A DNA stretch of 53,491 nt, taken from contig NZ_MOBR01000010.1 in assembly GCF_003732705.1 (NCBI RefSeq), positions 1-53,491 of the forward strand, given 5' to 3'. Origin of the DNA: Pseudomonas frederiksbergensis. GTDB lineage: Bacteria > Pseudomonadota > Gammaproteobacteria > Pseudomonadales > Pseudomonadaceae. The position numbers and the translations under genes are program-made. The first letter of the stretch is position 1; each line of letters starts with the position of its first letter. Shown here one piece after another: positions 23,734 through 31,528 of this stretch. The notes beneath the pieces were generated by a model, which saw only the letters and a list, made by a program, of their open reading frames with translations, did not search any database and was not told the DNA's origin.

Positions 23734-25340
23734 ATTCGATCTTCCTGCGCATTTACGGCGGCATGTGCGCGGCGCTGATCCTCGTGGCGGTGCTCGGTGT
23801 GCTGGCGCTACACCTGCTGAACCAGGTGCGCAGCGAGCAATACCGTGAACGCCTGGCCCACGGCACGTTTTCGCTGATGGCCGACAACCTGCAACCGATG
23901 AACGAGACCGAGCGCCACCGCGCGTTGCTGGTGTGGGAGCGCCTGCTGGGGATTCCTCTGGCGCTGCAAACCTTCTCCCAGACCGACCTCGACCTGACCC
24001 AGCGCACCCGGGTGCTGCGTGGCCAAGCCTTGGTCGAGCAGACCGGGCCCCATGCGGCAAAGGTTTACCGCTTGGTCAGCGACAAAGAACAACTGGTGCT
24101 CACCGGCGAAGTGCAGCAGATCAGCGAACAACTGGCGCGGGCGACCATTTACCTGCTGGCCGACGAACTGGTGCGCTACCCGGTCGCCGAGCAACCCAAG
24201 CGCCTGGCGCAATTGAAGGAAGACAAAGGTTTTGGTTTTGACCTGCGGCTGGTCACGGTCGAACAGGCAGACATGGACGAGGACCAAAGCCGCCGGGTGT
24301 CCGAGGGCGATACGGTGATGGCGCTGGGCAAGGGCGGCGATTCGATCCGCGTGTTTGCCGGCATGGTCGGCACGCCGTGGGTGCTGGAGATCGGCCCGCT
24401 GTTTCAGATGAACCCGTATCCGCCAGAGTGGCTGGTGCTGATCGCCGCCCTCGGCTTGTCGCTGATCGGTTTGATCGTCTACCTGTTGGTGCGGCAACTG
24501 GAGCGCCGTTTGCGCGGCCTCGAAGCCGCCGCCACGCGCATCGCCAAGGGCAGTCTGGAAACCCGCGTCCCGGCGCGCGGTGCGGATTCGGTCGGGCGCC
24601 TGGCGTCGGCGTTCAACGGCATGGCCGAGCACTTGCAGCAGTTGCTGGCGATCCAGCGTGAACTGGTGCGCGCGGTGTCCCACGAACTGCGCACACCCGT
24701 GGCGCGTCTGCGTTTTGGCCTGGAGATGATCGGCTCGGCCACCACCCCCCAGGCGCTGGAAAAGTACCGCGAAGGCATGGACCACGACATAGAAGATCTC
24801 GATAAATTGGTCGATGAAATGCTGACTTACGCGCGGTTGGAGCAGGGCTCTCCGGCGCTGAATTTCCAGCGTGTCGATCTGGATGCGTTGGTCAATCAGG
24901 TGATCGAGGAACTGGCGCCGTTGCGCGCCGAAGTCACGGTGCAACGCGGGTTGTGCCTGTCGGCCGCCGATTGTGACGATGCCTGGGTCGAAGCCGAACC
25001 GCGCTACCTGCACCGCGCCTTGCAGAACCTGGTCAGCAACGCCATGCGCCATGCCCAGTCGCGGGTGACCGTCAGTTATCAGGTCGGGCAGTTACGCTGT
25101 CGGGTGGATGTCGAGGATGACGGGCCGGGCGTGCCGGAAGTCGCCTGGGAGAAAATCTTCACGCCGTTCTTGCGGCTCGATGACAGCCGCACCCGCGCGT
25201 CGGGCGGGCATGGGTTAGGGTTGTCCATCGTGCGGCGGATTGTGCATTGGCATGGTGGGCGGGCGCTGATCAGCAAGAGCAAAAGCCTGGGTGGGGCGTG
25301 TTTCAGCTTGAGTTGGCCGAGGAATCAGGAGAAGCGTTGA
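23730..25340 (+). CDS. Membrane sensor histidine kinase, RstB-like
   Basis: The protein is 536 residues with a GTG start overlapping the previous stop. TM1 is at about 7-27, followed by a roughly 200-residue periplasmic domain, TM2 at about 230-252, a HAMP segment (LERRLRGLEAAATRIAKGSL), the H box RAVSHELRTPVARLRFGLEM near 315, the N box QNLVSNAMRHAQ, the G1 box VEDDGPGVPE, and the G2 box GGHGLGLSIVRRIVHWHGG. It is the expected partner of the upstream regulator. The periplasmic domain probably senses an envelope or ionic signal, but its ligand cannot be read. Confidence 0.9.
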   Translation: MNSIFLRIYGGMCAALILVAVLGVLALHLLNQVRSEQYRERLAHGTFSLMADNLQPMNETERHRALLVWERLLGIPLALQTFSQTDLDLTQRTRVLRGQALVEQTGPHAAKVYRLVSDKEQLVLTGEVQQISEQLARATIYLLADELVRYPVAEQPKRLAQLKEDKGFGFDLRLVTVEQADMDEDQSRRVSEGDTVMALGKGGDSIRVFAGMVGTPWVLEIGPLFQMNPYPPEWLVLIAALGLSLIGLIVYLLVRQLERRLRGLEAAATRIAKGSLETRVPARGADSVGRLASAFNGMAEHLQQLLAIQRELVRAVSHELRTPVARLRFGLEMIGSATTPQALEKYREGMDHDIEDLDKLVDEMLTYARLEQGSPALNFQRVDLDALVNQVIEELAPLRAEVTVQRGLCLSAADCDDAWVEAEPRYLHRALQNLVSNAMRHAQSRVTVSYQVGQLRCRVDVEDDGPGVPEVAWEKIFTPFLRLDDSRTRASGGHGLGLSIVRRIVHWHGGRALISKSKSLGGACFSLSWPRNQEKR

Positions 25341-25361
25341 GATCGTTGGTGCCTGGGCAAT

Positions 25362-25472
25362 CGCCTTCGCGGGCAAGCCTCGCTCCTACAAGGGCGGGGG
25401 CGGGCATGACTCGAAACGTATGGGGCGGGCATGACGCGAAACCTGTAGGAGCGAGGCTTGCCCGCGAAGAGG
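25362..25472. repeat. Inverted REP pair with ends inward, plus a short direct repeat
   Basis: CGCGGGCAAGCCTCGCTCCTACA on the left is mirrored by TGTAGGAGCGAGGCTTGCCC on the right. The TGTAGG ends point inward, opposite to the usual REPIN layout. Between them GGGGCGGGCATGAC is repeated with a 25-base period (25397 and 25422). Confidence 0.85.
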
Positions 25473-25494
25473 CCCTTCCAGACACTGCAAATAC

Positions 25495-26220
25495 TCAGGC
25501 CCTGATACTGACCAAACTCAACAACTGCCCATCCTGCACCCCAAACTGCGCCTCCAGCTCAGTCCCGTTGCGCCATTCGCTGGACAAATCAGTCAGCAAC
25601 CGCAACCGCACCTGGCCGTCCACGGTCCACTCCAGCACCTCCGCATGTTCAAAATAAAAGCGCTGTTGAACGATCGGATACAACGCCTTGAACAGGCTTT
25701 CCTTCACTGAAAACGTCAGGGTCACCAGCAACGCCACTTGATCGCTTGGTCCCGCGGCCATGCGCTGTAACTCCGCAGGGGTGAGAATTTCCCCGGCCAG
25801 GCGCTCGGCCCGTTCAACGTTGAGCAGGTTTTCCAGGTCCATGCCCAGGCCGCGCCAGTGCGCCTTGTTCGCGACAATCGCCGCGGCTCGGCCGGTGCTG
25901 TGGGTGATCGACCCGGCAATGTGCGCCGGCCACACCGGTGCGCGGTCTTCGCCAATCTCCGGGACAAAACTCAGCCCTTCCAATTGTTGCAACGCGGCCC
26001 GGGCACAGACCCGTCCGGCGAGAAACTCTGCCTGACGCTTGGCCACCGAACGCTGGATGCTCGCCGGCGGCGCGATGGCGCTGCGCTGGAAATCATCGAT
26101 GGCCAGTTGCGAGGTGTCGAAGTGAGTGCTCAGCAGCACGGTATCGGGCAGCACAAAGGGCAACGGCCAGTGTGGCTCGAGTGGGGTGCAGCAGGCGGGT
26201 AGGGCGGGGGTCGAGGTCAT
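25495..26220 (-). CDS. 4'-phosphopantetheinyl transferase (Sfp/EntD/PcpS type)
   Basis: The protein is 241 residues from ATG 26220; an ATG three codons earlier at 26229 is also possible. Family motifs are HTAHIAGSITHSTGRAAAIVA-like sequence, GMDLENLL (the Mg-binding G-x-D..E) and FSVKESLFKALYP (KESxxK). The N-terminus PACCTPLEPHWP resembles the EntD/PcpS branch. It attaches the phosphopantetheine arm of CoA to carrier proteins of fatty acid synthase, NRPS and PKS systems. Fluorescent pseudomonads use one broad-specificity enzyme for siderophores and ACP, and this is probably it. Confidence 0.88.
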   Translation of the reverse strand: MTSTPALPACCTPLEPHWPLPFVLPDTVLLSTHFDTSQLAIDDFQRSAIAPPASIQRSVAKRQAEFLAGRVCARAALQQLEGLSFVPEIGEDRAPVWPAHIAGSITHSTGRAAAIVANKAHWRGLGMDLENLLNVERAERLAGEILTPAELQRMAAGPSDQVALLVTLTFSVKESLFKALYPIVQQRFYFEHAEVLEWTVDGQVRLRLLTDLSSEWRNGTELEAQFGVQDGQLLSLVSIRA

Positions 26221-26266
26221 GGCGGGCATTTTGCCGGGTTGGATTGATGCTGGGTAGCCCCACGCG

Positions 26267-26370
26267 GATCGTTCCCACGCTCTGCGTGGGAATGCATCCA
26301 GTGACGCTCCGCGTCACAGAGGACGCGGAGCGTCCTGGGCTGCATTCCCACGGGGACCGTGGGAACGATC
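26267..26370. repeat. GATCGTTCCCACGC interspersed repeat, copy 1
   Basis: The element starts GATCGTTCCCACGC and ends with GTGGGAACGATC, with inner hairpin segments GTGACGC-TCC-GCGTCAC and GACGC/GCGTC. Its right arm carries CCCACGG-GGA-CCGTGGG instead of CCCACGC-AGA-GCGTGGG, yet still folds on itself. It is one of five copies in the window. Confidence 0.88.
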
Positions 26371-26376
26371 AGTGTG

Positions 26377-27168
26377 TCAGCTAAAAATCTTCTTGAAGAA
26401 CGCCTTCATATCCGCCCACGAACGCTCATCCGCCGCTTTGTTGTAGCCAATATCCGGCCCGCCATGATCACCATGGCCCAACCGGTCTGCATCCGGATTG
26501 GTAAACCCATGCTTGGCATCCGCCAGGCTGACGAACTTGTAGTCAGCCCCAGCCTTGTCCATTTCCGACTTGAACGCCGCCACATTGTCCGGGGTGATCA
26601 TGCTGTCCTTGGCGCCATGCTCGACGAGGATTTTCGCCTTCACGCTGCCCGGTGTTGCCGGCGTGTTCGTCGCCAGCGCACCGTGGAAACTCACCACGCC
26701 CTTCAACGGCAAGCCCTGGCGCGCTGCATTCAACACCACGCCACCGCCGAAGCAATAACCGATGGCCGCGAGTTTGTTCGGATCGGTCTGCGGCTGTTGC
26801 TTCAACACATCGAGCCCGGCCTGGAAGCGCGCACTGGCCACCGCGCTATCTTTCAGCGCCTCTTGCATGAACGCCATGGCGTCCTTCGGATGCTCGGTAT
26901 TTTTGCCGCCGCCATACATGTCGATGGCCAACGCGCTGTAACCCAGCCCAGCGAGGTCCCGTGCCCGGCGCTTGGCGTAATCGTTGAGTCCCCAGAATTC
27001 ATGCACCACCACCACGCCCGGGCGCGGGCCTTTGATCGCGTCGTCATAGGCGTAGTAGCCGATCATTTTCGTGCCGTCGGTGCTCTGGTAAGGGATTTCC
27101 TGGGTCTTGATCGCAGCCTGGGTCAGCCCGCTCACGGCCAGCAAGACGAGGGCAAGGAACATGCGCAT
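26377..27168 (-). CDS. Secreted dienelactone hydrolase family protein
   Basis: The 263-residue protein begins with a signal peptide (MRMFLALVLLAVSGLTQAA). The alpha/beta hydrolase has VVVHEFWGLNDY with the oxyanion region and Glu, AIGYCFGGG with the nucleophile Cys (about 140), ILVEHGAKDSM with the catalytic Asp, and DAKHGFTNP with the His. This is the Cys-Asp-His triad of dienelactone hydrolases. The exported location suggests it does not act in the classic chlorocatechol pathway; its substrate is unknown. It is divergent from oprH and separated from it by 145 bases containing PhoP-like sites. Confidence 0.86.
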   Translation of the reverse strand: MRMFLALVLLAVSGLTQAAIKTQEIPYQSTDGTKMIGYYAYDDAIKGPRPGVVVVHEFWGLNDYAKRRARDLAGLGYSALAIDMYGGGKNTEHPKDAMAFMQEALKDSAVASARFQAGLDVLKQQPQTDPNKLAAIGYCFGGGVVLNAARQGLPLKGVVSFHGALATNTPATPGSVKAKILVEHGAKDSMITPDNVAAFKSEMDKAGADYKFVSLADAKHGFTNPDADRLGHGDHGGPDIGYNKAADERSWADMKAFFKKIFS

Positions 27169-27216
27169 GGTCGGTTCTCCTGAAAGAAAGTCGTCAAATC
27201 AGCCTAGTCGATTTGA

Positions 27217-27254
27217 TTCAGCTTAGGTTCAGAGTGCGTTCAGGGGGAGTTCAG
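27217..27254 (+). promoter_or_regulatory. Array of four PhoP half-sites upstream of oprH
   Basis: TTCAG occurs at 27217, 27228, 27239 and 27250, exactly 11 bases apart on one strand (GATTCAG, GGTTCAG, CGTTCAG, AGTTCAG). PhoP of Pseudomonas binds direct repeats of GTTCAG with a four-base gap, which is this spacing. The array precedes oprH, the classic PhoP target. Confidence 0.85.
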
Positions 27255-27313
27255 GGCCGGGTGAGTAACCTTGCCCCGTACCCAAAAAGCGATAGCGCAT
27301 AAGGAAACTTCCT

Positions 27314-27916
27314 ATGACTGGATTGAAAAAACTGCTTCTGGCTTTCACCGTTTTGAGCGCCAGCGCCGCGGCCCACGCCACCGACGAAACCTTCGCCGGC
27401 CTGACGCTCGGCCAAACCAGCGACAAGGTTAAAAAATCCCACGCCTTGAACGACAACCTCAACAGCCCGAACGCCGATGGCGTGATCGGCAAGGACACCA
27501 CTTGGGGTGTGCGTCTGGGCCAGCAAAACAGCCAGGGCCGTTACTACGCCACTTACGACAACGTGTCGGGCTCGCACAATGGCATTAAACTGCGCCAGGA
27601 AAACCTGCTGGGCAGCTACGATTTGTTCTACCCGGTAGGCGGCAGCACCCAGTTGTTCGGCGGTGCCACGGCCGGTATCACCAAAATGACTCAAGAGTCC
27701 CCAGGCTTCAGCCGCGACAGCGACATCGGTTACGCCCTCGGCGGCCAGGTCGGTGTGTTGCAGCAAGTTTCCCAGAACACCTCGGTCGAGCTGGGTTACC
27801 GTTACCTGCGCAGCAATGCCAGCACCGAAATGAGCGAGCGCGGTGGTAGCAAACAAGGGTCGCTGGCCTTGAACAGCAGCGCCCAGACGTACCTGTCTGC
27901 CAACTACGCTTTTTGA
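27314..27916 (+). CDS. oprH: OprH, outer membrane protein induced by low magnesium
   Basis: The protein has 200 residues, the same length as P. aeruginosa OprH and with recognisable similarity: KSHALNDNLNSPN, GRYYATYDNVS, LRQENLLGSYDLFYPVGGS, YRYLRSNASTEM and a C-terminal beta strand ending in Phe. The signal peptide is cleaved after about residue 22 (AAAHA/TDE). OprH is an eight-stranded barrel that binds LPS and replaces divalent cations in the outer membrane. It heads the oprH-phoP-phoQ operon behind the PhoP sites, giving positive autoregulation. AAGGAA precedes the ATG. Confidence 0.94.
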   Translation: MTGLKKLLLAFTVLSASAAAHATDETFAGLTLGQTSDKVKKSHALNDNLNSPNADGVIGKDTTWGVRLGQQNSQGRYYATYDNVSGSHNGIKLRQENLLGSYDLFYPVGGSTQLFGGATAGITKMTQESPGFSRDSDIGYALGGQVGVLQQVSQNTSVELGYRYLRSNASTEMSERGGSKQGSLALNSSAQTYLSANYAF

Positions 27917-27938
27917 TAAGCGGTTCGTGACAGACCTG

Positions 27939-28006
27939 CGCCGGGTCACCCAAAAAGGGTGATCCGGCGTTGCCATGTTGACCCTCGAGGCATGTGCGCA
28001 TGCCTC
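27939..28006 (+). other. Two hairpins between oprH and phoP
   Basis: At 27939-27969 a 13-bp stem (CGCCGGGTCACCC with GGGTGATCCGGCG, one G-T pair) closes an AAAAA loop. At 27987-28006 GAGGCATG-TGCG-CATGCCTC is a perfect 8-bp stem. Neither has a T tract. They probably let most transcripts stop or be trimmed after oprH, so that the porin is made in excess of PhoP and PhoQ. Confidence 0.6.
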
Positions 28007-28036
28007 TGGAGATGTTGTTTTGCCCGGGAGAGCGTT

Positions 28037-28714
28037 ATGAAACTGCTGGTCGTCGAAGATGAAGCGCTGTTGCGCCATCACCTGCAAACCCGCCTGACGG
28101 ATAGCGGCCACGTGGTCGAATCCGTGGCCAACGCCGAAGAGGCGCTGTACCAGACTGAGCAGTTCAACCATGACCTGGCGGTGATCGACCTCGGTCTGCC
28201 GGGCATGGGCGGCCTCGACCTGATTCGTCAGCTGCGCTCCCGGGGCAAGACCTTTCCGATCCTGATCCTCACCGCCCGCGGCAACTGGCAGGACAAGGTC
28301 GAAGGCTTGGCCGCCGGTGCCGACGACTACGTGGTCAAGCCGTTCCAGTTCGAAGAGCTGGACGCCCGGCTCAATGCCTTGTTGCGCCGCTCCAGCGGCT
28401 TCACCCAGTCGACCATCGTCGCCGGTCCCTTGCTGCTCGACCTCAACCGCAAGCAGGCGTCCCTCGATGATCAGCCGCTGGCGCTGACCGCGTATGAGTA
28501 TCGGATCCTCGAGTACCTGATGCGCCATCACCAGCAAGTGGTGGCCAAGGACCGCTTGATGGAACAGCTCTACCCGGACGACGACGAGCGCGATCCGAAT
28601 GTGATCGAAGTGCTGGTCGGCCGTCTGCGCCGCAAACTCGAAGGCCCGGCCGGGTTCAAGCCGATCGATACCGTGCGTGGCCTCGGCTATCTGTTCAATG
28701 AGCGCTGCACTTGA
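28037..28714 (+). CDS. phoP: PhoP, response regulator of the magnesium-sensing system
   Basis: The 225-residue OmpR-type regulator has a receiver (1-115) with VEDE, phospho-Asp51 (AVIDLGLPGMGG), TARGNW and VVKPFQ, then a winged helix with MEQLYPDDDERDPNVIEVLV and RLRRKL. PhoP activates oprH and LPS-modification genes when magnesium is low. Its stop overlaps the TTG start of phoQ. The place directly after oprH fixes the identity. Confidence 0.95.
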   Translation: MKLLVVEDEALLRHHLQTRLTDSGHVVESVANAEEALYQTEQFNHDLAVIDLGLPGMGGLDLIRQLRSRGKTFPILILTARGNWQDKVEGLAAGADDYVVKPFQFEELDARLNALLRRSSGFTQSTIVAGPLLLDLNRKQASLDDQPLALTAYEYRILEYLMRHHQQVVAKDRLMEQLYPDDDERDPNVIEVLVGRLRRKLEGPAGFKPIDTVRGLGYLFNERCT

Positions 28715-30057
28715 TTCGTTCCCTTCGCGTTCGCCTGATGCTCGCCGCCACCCTGTTGGCGGTGTTGTTCATGCTGGCGTTGCTGCCGGCGATGCAGGGC
28801 GCGTTCAGCCTGGCGTTGCAGGATTCCATCGAGCAACGCCTGGCCTCGGACGTCACCACGTTGATCTCCGCCGCACGGGTGGAAGGCAATCGCTTGCAGA
28901 TGCCTTTGCAATTGCCCGATGAGCGTTTCAACCTGACTGACAGCCGTTTGCTCGGCTACATCTACGACCGCGAAGGGCATCTGGTCTGGCGCTCGAAAGC
29001 CACCCAGGAAGAAAACATCAACTACAAGCCGCGCTATGACGGGCGCGGGAATGAGTTCGCACGGATTCGTGAAGCCAACGGCCAGGAGTTCTTCGTCTAC
29101 GACGTCGAAGTCAAACTGCTGGGCGGCAAAAGCGCGGCGTTCAGCATCGTCGCCTTGCAACCGGTGCGCGAGTACGAAGTCACCGTTGAAGGCCTGCGGG
29201 AAAACCTTTACCTGGGCTTCGGCGCGGCATTACTGGTGTTGCTGGCATTGCTGTGGATCGGCCTGACCTGGGGCTTGCAGGCGTTGCGCCGGTTGAGCCA
29301 GGAACTGGATGAAATCGAAAGCGGCACCCGGGAAAGCCTCACCGAAGAACACCCCCGAGAACTGCTGCGCCTGACCGGCTCCCTCAACCGTTTGCTGCAC
29401 AGCGAACGCGAGCAACGCAGCCGTTATCGCGATTCCCTCGACGACCTGGCCCACAGCCTGAAAACCCCGTTGACAGTGTTGCAAAGCGTCAGCGAGGACA
29501 TGGCCCAGCGCCCGGCGGATCGTGATCAGGCCTGGGTGCTGCAATCGCAGATCGAACGCATGAGCCAGCAGATCAGCTATCAATTGCAGCGCGCCAGCCT
29601 GCGCAAAAGCGGCCTGGTGCGCCATCAGGTGCGCCTGCGCCCGGTGCTGCAAAGCCTGTGCGACACGCTGGACAAGGTCTACCGCGACAAACGCGTGCGG
29701 GTGGCTTTCGATTTGCCGGACCAGTGTTACGTGCCGATCGAGCAGGGCGCCTTGCTGGAAATGATGGGCAACCTGCTGGAAAACGCCTATCGCCTGTGTC
29801 TGAGCGAAGTGCGCATCAGCGTGCGCGAAACCCTGAGCGGGATTGAGTTATGCGTGGAAGATGACGGGCCGGGCGTGCCGCCGGACCAGCGCGCGCGGAT
29901 TCTGCAAAGGGGCGAACGGCTGGATCGCCAGCATCCGGGGCAGGGGATCGGGTTGGCGGTGGTCAAGGACATTATTGAAAGCTACAGCGCCAAATTGACC
30001 CTGGGAGATTCGGCCATGGGGGGTGCAGCGTTCCGGATTCATTTTCCGGTGATGTAA
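28711..30057 (+). CDS. phoQ: PhoQ, magnesium and cationic peptide sensor kinase
   Basis: The 448-residue protein starts at a TTG that overlaps the phoP stop (TTGA). TM1 is at about 8-30, the periplasmic sensor at about 31-165, TM2 at 167-188, HAMP follows, the H box is DDLAHSLKTPLTVLQ with His248, and the G boxes are EDDGPGVPPDQR and GQGIGLAVVKDI. PhoQ is repressed by divalent cations and phosphorylates PhoP. The end of the gene is 12 bases from a repeat element. Confidence 0.95.
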   Translation: MIRSLRVRLMLAATLLAVLFMLALLPAMQGAFSLALQDSIEQRLASDVTTLISAARVEGNRLQMPLQLPDERFNLTDSRLLGYIYDREGHLVWRSKATQEENINYKPRYDGRGNEFARIREANGQEFFVYDVEVKLLGGKSAAFSIVALQPVREYEVTVEGLRENLYLGFGAALLVLLALLWIGLTWGLQALRRLSQELDEIESGTRESLTEEHPRELLRLTGSLNRLLHSEREQRSRYRDSLDDLAHSLKTPLTVLQSVSEDMAQRPADRDQAWVLQSQIERMSQQISYQLQRASLRKSGLVRHQVRLRPVLQSLCDTLDKVYRDKRVRVAFDLPDQCYVPIEQGALLEMMGNLLENAYRLCLSEVRISVRETLSGIELCVEDDGPGVPPDQRARILQRGERLDRQHPGQGIGLAVVKDIIESYSAKLTLGDSAMGGAAFRIHFPVM

Positions 30058-30069
30058 TGATCGTTTGAT

Positions 30070-30178
30070 GATCGTTCCCACGCTCCGCGTGGGAATGCCT
30101 CAACGGACGCTCCGCGTTCGGCTCTTTGGGACGCAGAGCGTCCCGGGCTGCATTCCCACGCAGAGCGTGGGAACGATC
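30070..30178. repeat. GATCGTTCCCACGC interspersed repeat, copy 2
   Basis: Full-length copy with both arms intact: CCCACGC-TCC-GCGTGGG on the left and CCCACGC-AGA-GCGTGGG on the right, with inner GACGC and GCGTC segments. It lies between the 3' ends of phoQ and the AraC-type gene. Confidence 0.9.
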
Positions 30179-30188
30179 CGGGGGGGCT

Positions 30189-31208
30189 TCAGTTTTCCTG
30201 CGCGCGATAGGCGCCAGGGGTAAGTCCAGTCCATTTCTTGAACGCCCGATGAAAAGCCGACGGCTCGGAAAACCCCAACTGTTCGGCAATCTGTTGCAAC
30301 GACAGATCCGCGCGCCCGAGGTGATAAATCGCAATATCCCGGCGCAACTGGTCTTTCAATTCCTGAAAACTGCTGCCTTCTTCACGCAAATGCCGACGCA
30401 AGGTCTGCGGGCTGATGTGCAGGTGCGTGGCGACGGCTTCCAGGTCCGGCCAGCGAGCACTGTCGCGGCTGAGCAAACGGCGCAACTGGCTGCTCAAACT
30501 GTCGCCGTCGTCCGGGCGTGACAACAGGTCGGCGGGGGAGCGTTCGAGGAAATGCTTGAGGGTTCGCTCGTCCTGCAGCAACGGCATGGCCAGGTAGCGA
30601 CTGTGAAACAGCAGGCTGCTGTGGGACGTCGAAAACACCTGCGGGCAGGGAAACATTAGATCGTATTCGGCGCCGTGTTCGGGTTTCGGGTAACTGAATG
30701 TCGCTTGTTCCAGGCGAATGCGCTGGCCGATCAGCCAGCTGCCGAGGCGATGCCAGATCACCAGCAGGGATTCGCTGAGAAAGTGATCCGGGTCCCACAA
30801 TTGCGAATCGTCCAGGCTCAAGCGGATCATTTCGTCCTCGCGGCTCAGGGTCAGGCGCGGAGCGTCGGGGAATAGGCTATAAAACAATAAGCCGCGATGC
30901 AGTGCTTTCTCCAGATTGCGGCAATGGATGATGGCATGGCACATCATGGCGAAACTGCCGGGTTTGCTCGATACCTTGCCGAACCCCAGGTATTCATCGT
31001 CCAGCGCCAGCCACAGGCTCTGGATCAGGTGGGTGAACTGCTCCGGCGCGATGCGTGCCCGGGGCTCGTCGAGCAACTCGGGGCTGATCCCCAGTTGTAA
31101 CAACAGCCCGGAATAATCATAGCCACGCCGACGCGCACCACCGAGGGCGGCACGGGCGAAATGACTGGCGATGGTGCGTTCGCGCATAGAAAGGGCAGGT
31201 CCGTCCAT
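30189..31208 (-). CDS. AraC-family transcriptional regulator
   Basis: The protein is 339 residues from ATG 31208. The N-terminal region (about 15-200) fits the arabinose-binding-like domain of the OruR/ArgR-type branch (GYDYSGLLLQLGISPELL). The C-terminal double helix-turn-helix has VATHLHISPQTLRRHLREEGSSF and LSLQQIAEQLGFSEPSAFHRAFKKWTGLTPGAYR. It is divergent from dctA and shares the intergenic region with two palindromes, so dctA is a possible target, but the sigma-54 promoter implies a different class of activator there. The effector is unknown. Confidence 0.88.
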   Translation of the reverse strand: MDGPALSMRERTIASHFARAALGGARRRGYDYSGLLLQLGISPELLDEPRARIAPEQFTHLIQSLWLALDDEYLGFGKVSSKPGSFAMMCHAIIHCRNLEKALHRGLLFYSLFPDAPRLTLSREDEMIRLSLDDSQLWDPDHFLSESLLVIWHRLGSWLIGQRIRLEQATFSYPKPEHGAEYDLMFPCPQVFSTSHSSLLFHSRYLAMPLLQDERTLKHFLERSPADLLSRPDDGDSLSSQLRRLLSRDSARWPDLEAVATHLHISPQTLRRHLREEGSSFQELKDQLRRDIAIYHLGRADLSLQQIAEQLGFSEPSAFHRAFKKWTGLTPGAYRAQEN

Positions 31209-31248
31209 TAAGCGGCCGATGGTAGCGGCAGGACTTGGCAAGGGACAA

Positions 31249-31303
31249 GGCGGATATCCGCCATATTGTAGGACGATGTTTGTAGGAACGGCGGAATTCC
31301 GCC
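31249..31303. promoter_or_regulatory. Twin palindromes upstream of dctA, candidate activator sites
   Basis: GGCGGATATCCGCC (31249-31262) and GGCGGAATTCCGCC (31290-31303) are perfect 14-bp palindromes with centres 41 bases apart, about four helical turns. They lie about 155 and 110 bases above the sigma-54 transcription start, the usual distance for enhancer sites. The likely ligand is a DctD-type activator. Confidence 0.7.
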
Positions 31304-31382
31304 ACATTGCTGTAACCGACCGGTGACAAAGAAAACCCTGCAGGCCTTGATGTCAAAAGGCTTGCAGGGAATTCGGCGAAGG

Positions 31383-31397
31383 TGGCACGGGCTTTGC
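31383..31397 (+). promoter_or_regulatory. Sigma-54 promoter of dctA
   Basis: TGGCAC-GGGCT-TTGC matches the sigma-54 consensus at all defined positions. Transcription would start near 31409, leaving a 120-base leader before the dctA ATG. Sigma-54 and DctB/DctD control of dctA is established in rhizobia and pseudomonads. Confidence 0.92.
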
Positions 31398-31528
31398 GAT
31401 ATAACGGGCAGATGCCTGCCGTTGCGCAGCTCGACAAAACAAATCCCTCCAGTGCAGGAGGGTTCGCAAATGAAGTGTCACGGGCAACAGATGGATGTTG
31501 TGATGGGGCACTCTTGAGGAACTTTGCA

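Noticed and set aside
23005..24060. 351-codon minus-strand frame opposite the RstA-like gene
   Set aside because: Overlaps two genes with clear domains on the plus strand and has no motifs.
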